In this document: piece by piece, positions 1 through 6,219 of the stretch
Numbering within the stretch: position 1 is the stretch's first letter
Layout of the letters: every line of letters begins with the position of its first letter
From: Burkholderiales bacterium
GTDB lineage: Bacteria; Pseudomonadota; Gammaproteobacteria; Burkholderiales; Burkholderiaceae_C
Direction of reading: 5' to 3'
NCBI GenBank assembly: GCA_947458895.1
Contig: CANHBY010000047.1
Coordinates: 1 to 7,771 of the forward strand
Length of the DNA: 7,771 nt
The notes under the pieces: model-generated
Told to the model about the DNA's origin: nothing
What the model saw: only the letters and a program-made list of their open reading frames with translations
The model's database searches: none
Position numbers and translations under genes: made by a program

Positions 1-9
1 GAAAGCGCT

Positions 10-127
10 ACGCACCCGATTGGGCAGCACTGCGGCGCGCTGGCGGCGTTGCTCCGCCTTGCGGGCACGAGCCCGCCGCGTTGTCGCGCCTTGCCAGCAC
101 ACCGCAGCGCTGCCCACTCGGGCGCGT
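10..127. repeat. Long imperfect palindrome (hairpin A) beyond the 3' end of the ATPase gene
   Basis: Bases 10-44 pair with 93-127 at 30 of 35 positions; the mismatches are at 14, 20, 29, 36 and 38. At the tip a perfect stem GCGGGC (61-66) / GCCCGC (71-76) closes a 4-nt loop. If read from the minus strand, as run-on RNA of the adjacent ATPase gene, four of the five mismatches become G-U wobbles, so the RNA stem would have only one true mismatch. It starts 58 bp past the ATPase stop codon, so it could stabilise or end that transcript. No T-run follows, so it is not a typical intrinsic terminator. Its core (43-94) resembles the two hairpins in the element at 2024-2294. The rest of 1-184 shows no convincing gene. 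Confidence 0.7.
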
Positions 128-184
128 CCAACTGCAGTTTTTAGGATAATCAGCCGCCTGAGCAAAAGCGTGGTGCCGATCGCT

Positions 185-1978
185 CTAATCCCAAATCGGC
201 GTGGTACGCAAGACTTCTTCGATGGTTGTGACGCCTTCGGCCACCTTCATGGCCCCGGCCATGCGCAGTGGGCGCAAGCCATCCTTGATGACCTGTTGGC
301 GCAGGCGAGGCATGTCCAGAACGGGATGGATGGCGGCCTGAGCAGCCTCGCTCACCGTCAAGAGTTCATACAAGCCCGCGCGACCGCGATAGCCAGTCAT
401 GCGGCACTCCAGGCAGCCGATGGGTTTATAGGCTTGTACATGGCCATTGATTCTCCACGGCTTGACCAGCTGATTGATCATGTCCACTGAAATACTCTCA
501 TCGGGTTGCTTGCAGCTCACACACAAGGTTCGCACCAAGCGTTGGGCTAAAACGCCCTCCAGGGTGGCGCCAATCAGGTAGGCCGGCACACCCAGATCCA
601 TCAAGCGGGTCACGGCCGAAACTGAGTCGTTCGTGTGCAGCGTGCTGAACACCAAATGACCTGTGAGCGCAGCTTGAATCGCCATCTCGGCGGTGGCCAG
701 ATCTCGAATTTCACCGACCATGATGATGTCGGGATCCTGGCGCATGAGCGAGCGCAGGCCCTCTGCGAAACCGAAGTCAAGGGCCGTTTGAACCTGGGTT
801 TGATTGAAGGCTGGCTGGATCATCTCGATCGGGTCCTCGACCGTGCACACATTGACCTCCTCGGTGGCGAGGCGTCGCAGGGTCGAGTACAGGGTGGTGG
901 TTTTACCGGAGCCCGTGGGGCCCGTCACCAAGATGATGCCATTGGGCTTGGCCACCAAGCCATCCCAGCGCTGCCCATCGTGCTTGCCAAACCCCAAGGC
1001 CTCCAGCGGCTTGATGGTGGCGTCGGGGTCGAAGATACGCATGACCATCTTCTCGCCAAAGGCGGTTGGAATGGTTGACAGGCGCATTTCGATCTCATTG
1101 CCACGGGGGTCGCGAGTCTTGATGCGGCCGTCCTGGGGCCGGCGGCGCTCAATCACATCCATGCGCCCCAGCAGCTTGATGCGAGCAACCATGGCGTTCA
1201 TCACGCCGGGCGGTAGCTGATACACCGTGTGCATCACGCCGTCGATGCGAAAGCGAATCAGGCTCAAGTCGCGCCTGGGCTCAAGATGAATGTCAGAGGC
1301 GCGCTGATCGAAGGCGTACTGCCACAGCCAATCGACCACCTGCACTACACCCTGGTCGTTGGCCTCGAGTTGCCGGTTGGTCCGCCCAAGCTCCACCAGC
1401 TGCTCAAAACTTGCAAGGGCTGAGGTTTCACCAGACTTCACCGCAGACCTGACGGAGGTCGACAAGGTGTAAAACTCAGTCGTGTAACGGCCCAACTCGA
1501 TCGGGCTCACCACCACCAAACGCAGCATTTTTTGGGTGTGGGCTTCAATCTCAGAAACCCATTCCACATCGAACGGCTCACAGGTTGCCACGACCACCTC
1601 ACGCGCCCCGACCTGGATCGGCAAAGCTCGGCGCCGCTCGGCATAAGTGATGGACATGACCTCCGCCACTCGCCCCACATCGACCTTCAGAGGATCGATC
1701 CTCAAATAGGGCAGGCCGCTGCGCTGGGCCACCCATTCGGTCAGGTTTTCAATGTCGAGGGTTTTGCCATCTGACAGACGTACCAGCCCTGCCCCTCCAA
1801 GACGCACCAACGAATGCTGGCTGCTGTCACCAGCGCCAAATCGCTTGGCCGTTCGATCGGAATCTTCCCGACTGATGATTCCGTCCGCTCGAAGCCAATC
1901 CAGAATCACCCGCCAATCGAGTGGCCCTTTGTGGAGCGCTGCCTTGAGAGGCGGCTTGGGAGCGAAAGGTGCTTTCAT
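185..1978 (-). CDS. GspE/PulE/PilB-family secretion or pilus assembly ATPase
   Basis: Cytoplasmic hexameric ATPase of the type that powers type II secretion or type IV pilus assembly. The 597-residue length fits the family. An N-terminal GspE/MshE-like domain covers about residues 80-170. The ATPase domain has Walker A GPTGSGKTT (353-361), a Walker B-type segment PDIIMVGEIRD (416-426), the His-box region GHLVFSTLHTND (440-451), and a C-terminal tetracysteine zinc site (C486, C489, C522, C525). The ATG at 1978 is preferred; an in-frame TTG at 1999 would add seven residues, and neither has a clear ribosome binding site. It follows the methyltransferase-like gene on the same strand but is separated from it by an inserted element. 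No secretin, GspF/PilC or prepilin gene is visible, so GspE and PilB cannot be told apart here. The family call is firm; the exact system is not. Confidence 0.93.
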   Translation of the reverse strand: MKAPFAPKPPLKAALHKGPLDWRVILDWLRADGIISREDSDRTAKRFGAGDSSQHSLVRLGGAGLVRLSDGKTLDIENLTEWVAQRSGLPYLRIDPLKVDVGRVAEVMSITYAERRRALPIQVGAREVVVATCEPFDVEWVSEIEAHTQKMLRLVVVSPIELGRYTTEFYTLSTSVRSAVKSGETSALASFEQLVELGRTNRQLEANDQGVVQVVDWLWQYAFDQRASDIHLEPRRDLSLIRFRIDGVMHTVYQLPPGVMNAMVARIKLLGRMDVIERRRPQDGRIKTRDPRGNEIEMRLSTIPTAFGEKMVMRIFDPDATIKPLEALGFGKHDGQRWDGLVAKPNGIILVTGPTGSGKTTTLYSTLRRLATEEVNVCTVEDPIEMIQPAFNQTQVQTALDFGFAEGLRSLMRQDPDIIMVGEIRDLATAEMAIQAALTGHLVFSTLHTNDSVSAVTRLMDLGVPAYLIGATLEGVLAQRLVRTLCVSCKQPDESISVDMINQLVKPWRINGHVQAYKPIGCLECRMTGYRGRAGLYELLTVSEAAQAAIHPVLDMPRLRQQVIKDGLRPLRMAGAMKVAEGVTTIEEVLRTTPIWD

Positions 1979-2021
1979 AAGAATAGAGACATCGCGCAAG
2001 AAGGAAATGAGACTGTGTCAG

Positions 2022-2052
2022 GGCTAGGGCCTGTTAACACTAAAGATGCCAG
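2022..2052. repeat. Left terminal inverted repeat of the MITE-like element
   Basis: This 31-nt segment is the exact reverse complement of 2266-2296. It includes GTTAACACTAAAGATGCCAG at its inner end. After a single-base bulge the pairing resumes for four more bases (TGCG at 2053-2056 against CGCA at 2261-2264). The outermost six bases (GGCTAG) include the presumed target duplication plus two bases of flank that match by chance. Confidence 0.9.
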
Positions 2053-2055
2053 TGC

Positions 2056-2156
2056 GAACGCGGTCATTGGGGCGCAGGGCAAGGCGCGCGGCGCTGCCAA
2101 GGCTATTCGCCTTGGCGAGACGTGCAACGCCGCGCTGCGCCCCAATGACCACGTTC
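2056..2156. repeat. Internal hairpin B of the MITE-like element
   Basis: Bases 2056-2077 pair with 2135-2156 at 21 of 22 positions (C2061 faces A2151). After a bulge at 2078-2086, 2087-2097 pairs with 2124-2134 at 10 of 11 positions. An apical stem CCAAGGC (2097-2103) / GCCTTGG (2109-2115) closes a 5-nt loop and competes for base 2097. On the minus strand it contains GCGGCGTTGC followed about 46 nt later by GCGCCTTGCC, the same core as the hairpins at 10-127 and 2165-2260. Confidence 0.8.
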
Positions 2157-2164
2157 CCGAAGGA

Positions 2165-2260
2165 TTGTTCTTCAAAAGGCCTTGCGCGGCGTTGCAAAGC
2201 CTCGCCGGGGAGCTACCCCGGCTTCGTTTTGCGCCTTGCTCAAGGCCTTTTGAAGAACAA
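2165..2260. repeat. Internal hairpin C of the MITE-like element
   Basis: Bases 2165-2184 are a perfect 20-bp inverted match to 2241-2260. Pairing between 2185 and 2240 is patchy. An apical stem GCCGGGG (2204-2210) / CCCCGGC (2216-2222) closes a 5-nt loop. The plus strand carries GCGGCGTTGC at 2186-2195 and GCGCCTTGC at 2231-2239, so its core is in the opposite orientation to hairpin B. A 13-nt match between 2123-2135 and the reverse complement of 2184-2196 would also allow pairing between hairpins B and C. Confidence 0.8.
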
Positions 2261-2265
2261 CGCAT

Positions 2266-2296
2266 CTGGCATCTTTAGTGTTAACAGGCCCTAGCC
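2266..2296. repeat. Right terminal inverted repeat of the MITE-like element
   Basis: Exact reverse complement of 2022-2052. Its outer end contains the TAG stop codon (2293-2291, minus strand) of the methyltransferase-like gene and that gene's last sense codon, GGC (2296-2294). Confidence 0.9.
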
Positions 2297-3100
2297 ATCT
2301 TGAGCGCCCTCCAAGGGAACTCGGCAAAGCCCCTCACGGCTCAACATCGATAGCCATTGAGCCCCTGGTAGTTTGAACTGATTAACAATGTTTTCGGCAC
2401 GGGCCGCCAGAATCTGAGGGCCAGGCCAGTCGAGTTGCTTCACGGCGCCAACGACGGTGTTGCCTTCCTTGGTGGCTTGCATGCTGAAAAGCTGATCAGC
2501 ACCAAAAGCTGCGGCGATACGGCTGTAACTGCGCTCAAAACTCAACTTGCGCCCGAACAGGTTGACCGTCATCACGCCGCCCGGGCGAAGAAGCCGTTCG
2601 CAGCCTCGGTAAAACTCTTCGCTGTCAAGCACCGGGCTGGCCGCTTCATGGTCATATAAATCAACACAGAGCGCATCGACTGTTCCATGGTTGTCAGGGT
2701 CTGTCACGTAATCGGAAGCATTTTTTTCGAGTACCTGCAAGCGCTCAGCCTTGCGAGGCAAATGAAACCAGACGTGGGACGCTGCAATCACAACAGGGTT
2801 GAGCTCAACAGCCGTGGTTCGGGCACCGATGGCCTGATGACAGAACCGGGTGATCGCCCCGGCACCTAAGCCCAACTGAACCGCATGCATACCCTCCCAG
2901 GCTTTGGAGCCCTCGGTATCAGCCTCGGGACGAAGCAGCATCCAGACCATCATGCGGCGCACATATTCCAATTCGATTTTCAGAGGCTTGGAGATGCACA
3001 TGGCACCCTGAACCCAGGCCGAACCCAAATGCAAATAGCGAATTCCTCCCATTTCAGAGAAGGTCACGGGCGGAAACTCGGGCATTAATGGTTTACTCAT
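2291..3100 (-). CDS. Spermidine synthase-like protein with SAM-methyltransferase fold
   Basis: A 269-residue cytosolic protein with the Rossmann-like fold shared by polyamine synthases and SAM-dependent methyltransferases. The nucleotide-binding glycine motif LGLGAGAIT is at 76-84, the acidic end of the second strand at E99 (AVELNP), and the post-core strand at 141-151 (VDALCVDLYDH), followed by an EEFY segment (161-164) typical of the SpeE family. The usual SpeE catalytic motif DSTDP is replaced by DLYDHEAASP, so genuine putrescine aminopropyltransferase activity is doubtful; substrate and reaction are unknown. The ATG at 3100 lies 4 bp after the upstream TatD stop, indicating co-transcription; another ATG at 3085 is possible. 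The stop codon sits at the edge of the inserted element. Family assignment is good, function open. Confidence 0.85.
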   Translation of the reverse strand: MSKPLMPEFPPVTFSEMGGIRYLHLGSAWVQGAMCISKPLKIELEYVRRMMVWMLLRPEADTEGSKAWEGMHAVQLGLGAGAITRFCHQAIGARTTAVELNPVVIAASHVWFHLPRKAERLQVLEKNASDYVTDPDNHGTVDALCVDLYDHEAASPVLDSEEFYRGCERLLRPGGVMTVNLFGRKLSFERSYSRIAAAFGADQLFSMQATKEGNTVVGAVKQLDWPGPQILAARAENIVNQFKLPGAQWLSMLSREGLCRVPLEGAQDG

Positions 3101-3104
3101 ATCG

Positions 3105-3914
3105 CTAAAGTTTGGCGAGCGCTGGCAGGGCTTGCCGCGCATTCAGTGTGGTGTATTTTGCTACCTCATCCAGTGGCATGCGGCGCAGCCCAGCCAAGCA
3201 CTCTGCAATACGAGGCAGCTCAGCCGGTTCGTTGCGAGACACTTCACCTGCGGCCCTTTGCTCGGCGGTTCGGTAGAGCCAATGAGGAACGATGTCAGGT
3301 GCATCGGTTTCAAGCACCAAGGCACTCATCGGGAGCCACTGTGCCAAATGTTGTATCCGCAGGGCTCGATCAAAGGTCATGGCGCCGCCGAAGCCCAGTT
3401 TGAAGCCCATGTTGACGAACGCTTGGGCCTGTTGCTCGCTGCCATTGAATGCGTGAGCAATGCCGCCTCGAACTGGCGTCTGGCGCAAAGCTTTGAGCAA
3501 ATCGTCGGCAGATCGGCGTACGTGAAGGATCACCGGCAAGTCGAACTCACGCGCCAACCGCAGTTGCGCCTGGTAGAACGAACGCTGCTGCTGCGCATCG
3601 AGGCCTGGCACAAAGAAATCCAAACCAATTTCGCCCACGGCGGCCAACAAGGGGTCATTGGCAGCGGCCTTCAGGGCTGCGCGCAGCACCTCGAGATCAT
3701 CAGGATGGGCTTTGTGCACATAGAGGGGGTGAATACCCAGGGCATAGGGACACCCCAGCGCATGGGCAAGGCTCTGGATGCGCCCAAAATGGCTCGCTTG
3801 CACAGCAGGAATCACCAGAGACTGCACACCCATCGCCGCAGCGCGCGCGACCACCTGGGGGCGGTCGGCGTCGAACTCTGGTGCGTCCAGATGGCAGTGT
3901 GTGTCAATCCACAT
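3105..3914 (-). CDS. TatD-family metal-dependent hydrolase, YjjV-like
   Basis: A 269-residue TIM-barrel hydrolase of the amidohydrolase superfamily; TatD relatives are metal-dependent nucleases or phosphoesterases acting in the cytoplasm. All expected metal ligands are present: H6 and H8 in DTHCHLD, E95 in GEIGLD, H131 in VILHVRRS, H154 in IAHAFNGS, and D204 in LETDAPD. The form LETDAPD, together with GEIGLD, resembles the YjjV branch more than YcfH. Start: the frame stays open a further 90 codons upstream, but the conserved N-terminus (WIDTHCH) begins at the ATG at 3914, preceded by AAAGG about 10 nt upstream. It is the first gene of the minus-strand group and abuts the methyltransferase-like gene. 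The physiological substrate cannot be told from sequence. Confidence 0.95.
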   Translation of the reverse strand: MWIDTHCHLDAPEFDADRPQVVARAAAMGVQSLVIPAVQASHFGRIQSLAHALGCPYALGIHPLYVHKAHPDDLEVLRAALKAAANDPLLAAVGEIGLDFFVPGLDAQQQRSFYQAQLRLAREFDLPVILHVRRSADDLLKALRQTPVRGGIAHAFNGSEQQAQAFVNMGFKLGFGGAMTFDRALRIQHLAQWLPMSALVLETDAPDIVPHWLYRTAEQRAAGEVSRNEPAELPRIAECLAGLRRMPLDEVAKYTTLNARQALPALAKL

Positions 3915-3950
3915 TTGGGAAAAGCCTTTTGATAAAACCGGGTGCAAGAC

Positions 3951-3969
3951 ATGTCGATCCCTGCGACAT
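3951..3969. repeat. Small inverted repeat near the tatD-like start
   Basis: ATGTCG (3951-3956) and CGACAT (3964-3969) are perfect inverted repeats around a 7-nt centre. They lie 37-55 bp upstream of the tatD-like start codon, where an operator or a 5' leader hairpin could sit. The symmetry is seen directly; any role is inferred. Confidence 0.4.
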
Positions 3970-4049
3970 AAGAACATGTTGGCACAGAACACGACACACC
4001 CGATGTACCTCAACATGATGTGGCTGAGATCATCCTGGAGGCAAGCGGC

Positions 4050-4075
4050 TTTGGCCCCAGCAAATAGGGGCCAAA
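4050..4075. promoter_or_regulatory. Perfect 9-bp inverted repeat upstream of the protease gene
   Basis: TTTGGCCCC (4050-4058) and GGGGCCAAA (4067-4075) form a perfect 9-bp stem with an 8-nt loop. Beyond a C-C mismatch the stem gains three more pairs (4046-4048 with 4077-4079). No T-run follows on either strand, so an ordinary intrinsic terminator is unlikely. The position, 109 bp before the protease start and between divergent genes, fits an operator or a leader hairpin. Confidence 0.5.
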
Positions 4076-4183
4076 CCCGGCAGAATTTCTGAGCACACTG
4101 CGGCTTGGGCCGTGCTACCGTTACATCAGGAGTGGAGCCCGGGGCCTGGCAACCCTCGCCACAGTGGTTCAGCGAGAAACCCA

Positions 4184-5170
4184 ATGAAAAAGACCGCCAT
4201 TTACAGCCGTTCGGGACGGCGTCAAGGCAGCCCCTCGGGCGGCCAGGCGGTCACGCCTTCGCCGACCCCCTTCACGGCCAATGAATCGCCCAGCGCCCCC
4301 GCCACAGAACATCCTTCAACGCCCCTTAAGCCTGTTGGGGAACGATGGCGCCATCGTCTCTGGCGGCGGCCTTTCTTGATGACGCTGGTCACGGCCGCCA
4401 TGGCTCTGCTGGGAACCTACTGGGGTGCAAGAGAGGCCCTGAGGGGCCTGGCACAAGGACACACCTCAACCGGCGCTGAACTGAAGGCCATTGACAGCGA
4501 AATGCGTCAATCTCTGCTCCAGCGCCCACTGCCCTCAGCAGTGAGCCAGGCCTATGAGCAGGTCATTCCTTCTGTGGTACGGGTCACAGGCTACTCCACC
4601 ACCTCTTGGCCAACCAAGAGCCCGGAACCGACCCCGGATGGCGTGGGCACTGGCGTGGTGATCGTCGACAACGGAACGATCCTGACCAACCTGCATGTCA
4701 TTCGCAAAGCGAAACGGCTCAAGGTGATGTTCTTCGATGGACATGAATCCGAAGCCGAGGTCATTCATGAAGATCCGTCGAGCGACTTGGCCATGCTGCG
4801 CGCCAAAAGTATCCCGGATGACCTGCAGGCGGCCACCCTACGCAGCAGTACCTCGCTGCGCCCGGGCGATGAGATTCTGACCATTGGATTTCCTTTCGGC
4901 ATCGGGCCCTCCGTGTCATCGGGTGTCGTCTCGGGTCTGGGTCGCGAGTACCGATCACCCGACGGGCAGCAAACCATCAACAACCTGATTCAATTCGACG
5001 CCGTGGCCAACCCTGGGAACTCAGGCGGCCCACTGGTCACGCTGGAAGGCGATGTGGTGGGTGTCGTCACGGCGATTCTCAACCCGTCGCAGCAACGGGT
5101 TTTCATTGGCATCGGATTTGCCATGCCGATTGAAAACGCAACCAAGGGGGCTGGCCCCTCGCCTTTTTGA
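4184..5170 (+). CDS. Membrane-anchored HtrA/DegS-like trypsin-type serine protease lacking a PDZ domain
   Basis: A 328-residue S1C-type protease. Residues 1-62 form a basic, Pro/Ser/Thr-rich tail predicted to be cytoplasmic; one hydrophobic segment (about 64-80) anchors the protein, placing the protease domain (about 120-320) in the periplasm. The catalytic triad is H171 (TNLHVI), D201 (PSSDLAML) and S280 (NPGNSGGPL), with oxyanion-hole glycines in place. It ends at residue 328, eight residues after the segment FAMPIENAT, where DegS and DegP would continue into a PDZ domain; there is no sign of a frameshift, so this is probably its natural form. The ATG at 4184 has a weak GAGA upstream. It lies 22 bp before moxR and probably heads that operon. 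Targets are unknown; cleavage of envelope proteins is likely. Confidence 0.9.
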   Translation: MKKTAIYSRSGRRQGSPSGGQAVTPSPTPFTANESPSAPATEHPSTPLKPVGERWRHRLWRRPFLMTLVTAAMALLGTYWGAREALRGLAQGHTSTGAELKAIDSEMRQSLLQRPLPSAVSQAYEQVIPSVVRVTGYSTTSWPTKSPEPTPDGVGTGVVIVDNGTILTNLHVIRKAKRLKVMFFDGHESEAEVIHEDPSSDLAMLRAKSIPDDLQAATLRSSTSLRPGDEILTIGFPFGIGPSVSSGVVSGLGREYRSPDGQQTINNLIQFDAVANPGNSGGPLVTLEGDVVGVVTAILNPSQQRVFIGIGFAMPIENATKGAGPSPF

Positions 5171-5192
5171 ACCCCGTCTCATAAAGCAGCCC

Positions 5193-6194
5193 ATGACCCA
5201 AGACAACCTACACAACAGCAGTGCGCACCGCTTGATGGAAGACCTGTTGTATGAGGTCAAACGGGTGGTGGTGGGACAAGATCTGTTTCTGGAGCGTGTG
5301 CTCATCGCCTTGCTGGCTCAGGGGCATTTGTTGGTCGAAGGTGCTCCGGGCCTGGCCAAAACCTTGACCATCAAAACACTGGCACGTACCCTCAGTGGTC
5401 GCTTTCAGCGCATTCAGTTCACGCCCGACCTGGTTCCAGCCGACCTGATCGGTACCCGGTTTTATAACCCCCAGACTGGCGAGTTCAGCACCTCGCTGGG
5501 GCCCGTTTTTGCCAACCTGCTGTTGGCGGATGAAATCAACCGTGCTCCCGCCAAGGTGCAAAGCGCCCTGCTCGAAGTCATGCAGGAGCGGCAGGTCACC
5601 ATCGCCGGCGTCACCCATCCAGTACCCGAGCCGTTTTTGGTCATGGCCACGCAAAACCCCATCGAGAGCGAGGGCACCTACCCGTTGCCGGAGGCCCAAA
5701 TCGATCGCTTCATGATGAAGGTGTTGGTGGACTACCCGAACGAAGAAGATGAGTTCGTGATTGCCGAGCGCGCGATTGGCCAGCCCATTGTGGTGCAACC
5801 CATGGCCACCATCGAGCAGCTCATCGAATTGCAGGCTGCCTGCCGCCAAGTCTATGTGGACCCGGCCTTGCTGCAATATGCCGTGCGCATCGTGCACGCC
5901 ACACGGCACCCTGAGCGGCATGGCCTGCCATCGCTGAAAGGCAGCCTGGCCTATGGTGCAAGCCCACGCGCGACCATCTCCTTGGTCGAAGGATCGCGCG
6001 CGCTGGCCGTCCTGCGAGGCCGCCACCATGTGCTGCCTGATGACATGATGGTGCTGATTCCCGATGTGTTGCGCCACCGTTTGGTGCTGTCTTATGAGGC
6101 CTTGGCTCAAGGTCTGCAAGCCGATGCCTTGATCGATCAACTGGTCCGAAAAATCCCTGCTCCAACCCACGTGCTCAGAAGTCAAGCTGCCTGA
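5193..6194 (+). CDS. MoxR-family AAA+ ATPase
   Basis: A 333-residue cytoplasmic AAA+ ATPase with chaperone-like function; family members work with VWA-domain partners to mature or remodel protein complexes. Walker A is GAPGLAKT (50-57), Walker B LLLADEINRAP (109-119), sensor 1 ATQNP (N155), the PEAQIDRF segment 167-173 contains a likely arginine finger (R172), and sensor 2 is GASPRA (R259). The length is normal for the family. Homology begins near residue 13, so the ATG at 5193, just after the protease gene, fits; the ribosome binding site is weak (AAAGCAG). It is followed after 25 bp by the DUF58 gene, its usual genomic partner. The family call is firm; the client proteins are unknown. Confidence 0.96.
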   Translation: MTQDNLHNSSAHRLMEDLLYEVKRVVVGQDLFLERVLIALLAQGHLLVEGAPGLAKTLTIKTLARTLSGRFQRIQFTPDLVPADLIGTRFYNPQTGEFSTSLGPVFANLLLADEINRAPAKVQSALLEVMQERQVTIAGVTHPVPEPFLVMATQNPIESEGTYPLPEAQIDRFMMKVLVDYPNEEDEFVIAERAIGQPIVVQPMATIEQLIELQAACRQVYVDPALLQYAVRIVHATRHPERHGLPSLKGSLAYGASPRATISLVEGSRALAVLRGRHHVLPDDMMVLIPDVLRHRLVLSYEALAQGLQADALIDQLVRKIPAPTHVLRSQAA

Positions 6195-6219
6195 GCGCAG
6201 ATCCAAATTTCCCAGCCGC

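Larger units (their letters stand above)
2024..2294. mobile_element. MITE-like non-coding element with 31-bp terminal inverted repeats
   Basis: A 263-265 bp insert with no credible gene, lying between two minus-strand genes. The ends are perfect inverted repeats beginning GGGCCTGTTAACACTAAAG. CTAG is present at both edges (2024-2027 and 2291-2294). This could be a 4-bp target duplication as made by IS5-group elements, or the duplication could be just the inner TA, as in IS427-type or Tc1/IS630-type insertion. Because CTAG is palindromic it also reads as part of the inverted repeat, so the exact border is ambiguous. The interior is filled by two long hairpins (2056-2156 and 2165-2260). There is no transposase, so movement would need one in trans. 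Short open frames across it are by-products of its symmetry. A mobile origin is inferred from structure; no second full copy is in this window. Confidence 0.75.
3915..4183. promoter_or_regulatory. Divergent intergenic region between the tatD-like and protease operons
   Basis: This 269-bp gap separates the two divergent start codons and must hold the promoters for both operons unless transcription enters from elsewhere. I see no gene in it. No strong sigma-70 promoter is evident: TTGGCA at 3979-3984 is a fair -35 match on the plus strand, but the hexamer 17 bp on (GATGTA) is a poor -10. Two inverted repeats are present (3951-3969 and 4050-4075), listed separately. Confidence 0.5.

Noticed and set aside
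10..127. Intrinsic terminator for the ATPase gene
   Set aside because: The hairpin is far longer than usual and no T-run follows on the minus strand, so it is kept as a repeat with only a possible effect on transcript ends.
20..490. Plus-strand open frame of 156 codons at the left edge
   Set aside because: It lies across the hairpin and then antisense to the end of the ATPase gene, with no domain of its own.
1975..2294. Several short open frames across the MITE-like element
   Set aside because: They follow the palindromic repeat sequence, show no domain, and overlap the element on both strands. Symmetric GC-rich repeats give such frames by chance.
2022..2296. CRISPR array or tRNA-like structure
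   Set aside because: There are no regularly spaced direct repeats, and the stems do not follow tRNA lengths or invariant positions. The pattern is inverted repeats nested in terminal repeats.
4112..4183. GTG start adding 24 residues to the protease
   Set aside because: The added stretch has no membrane or targeting feature, and the ATG at 4184 gives a sensible MKKTAIYSRS start with a weak GAGA upstream.
3915..4184. A 90-residue N-terminal extension of the TatD-family protein
   Set aside because: The family's conserved start (DTHCH preceded by one to a few residues) matches the ATG at 3914. The extension is Cys-rich, has no recognisable domain, and overlaps the divergent promoter region.
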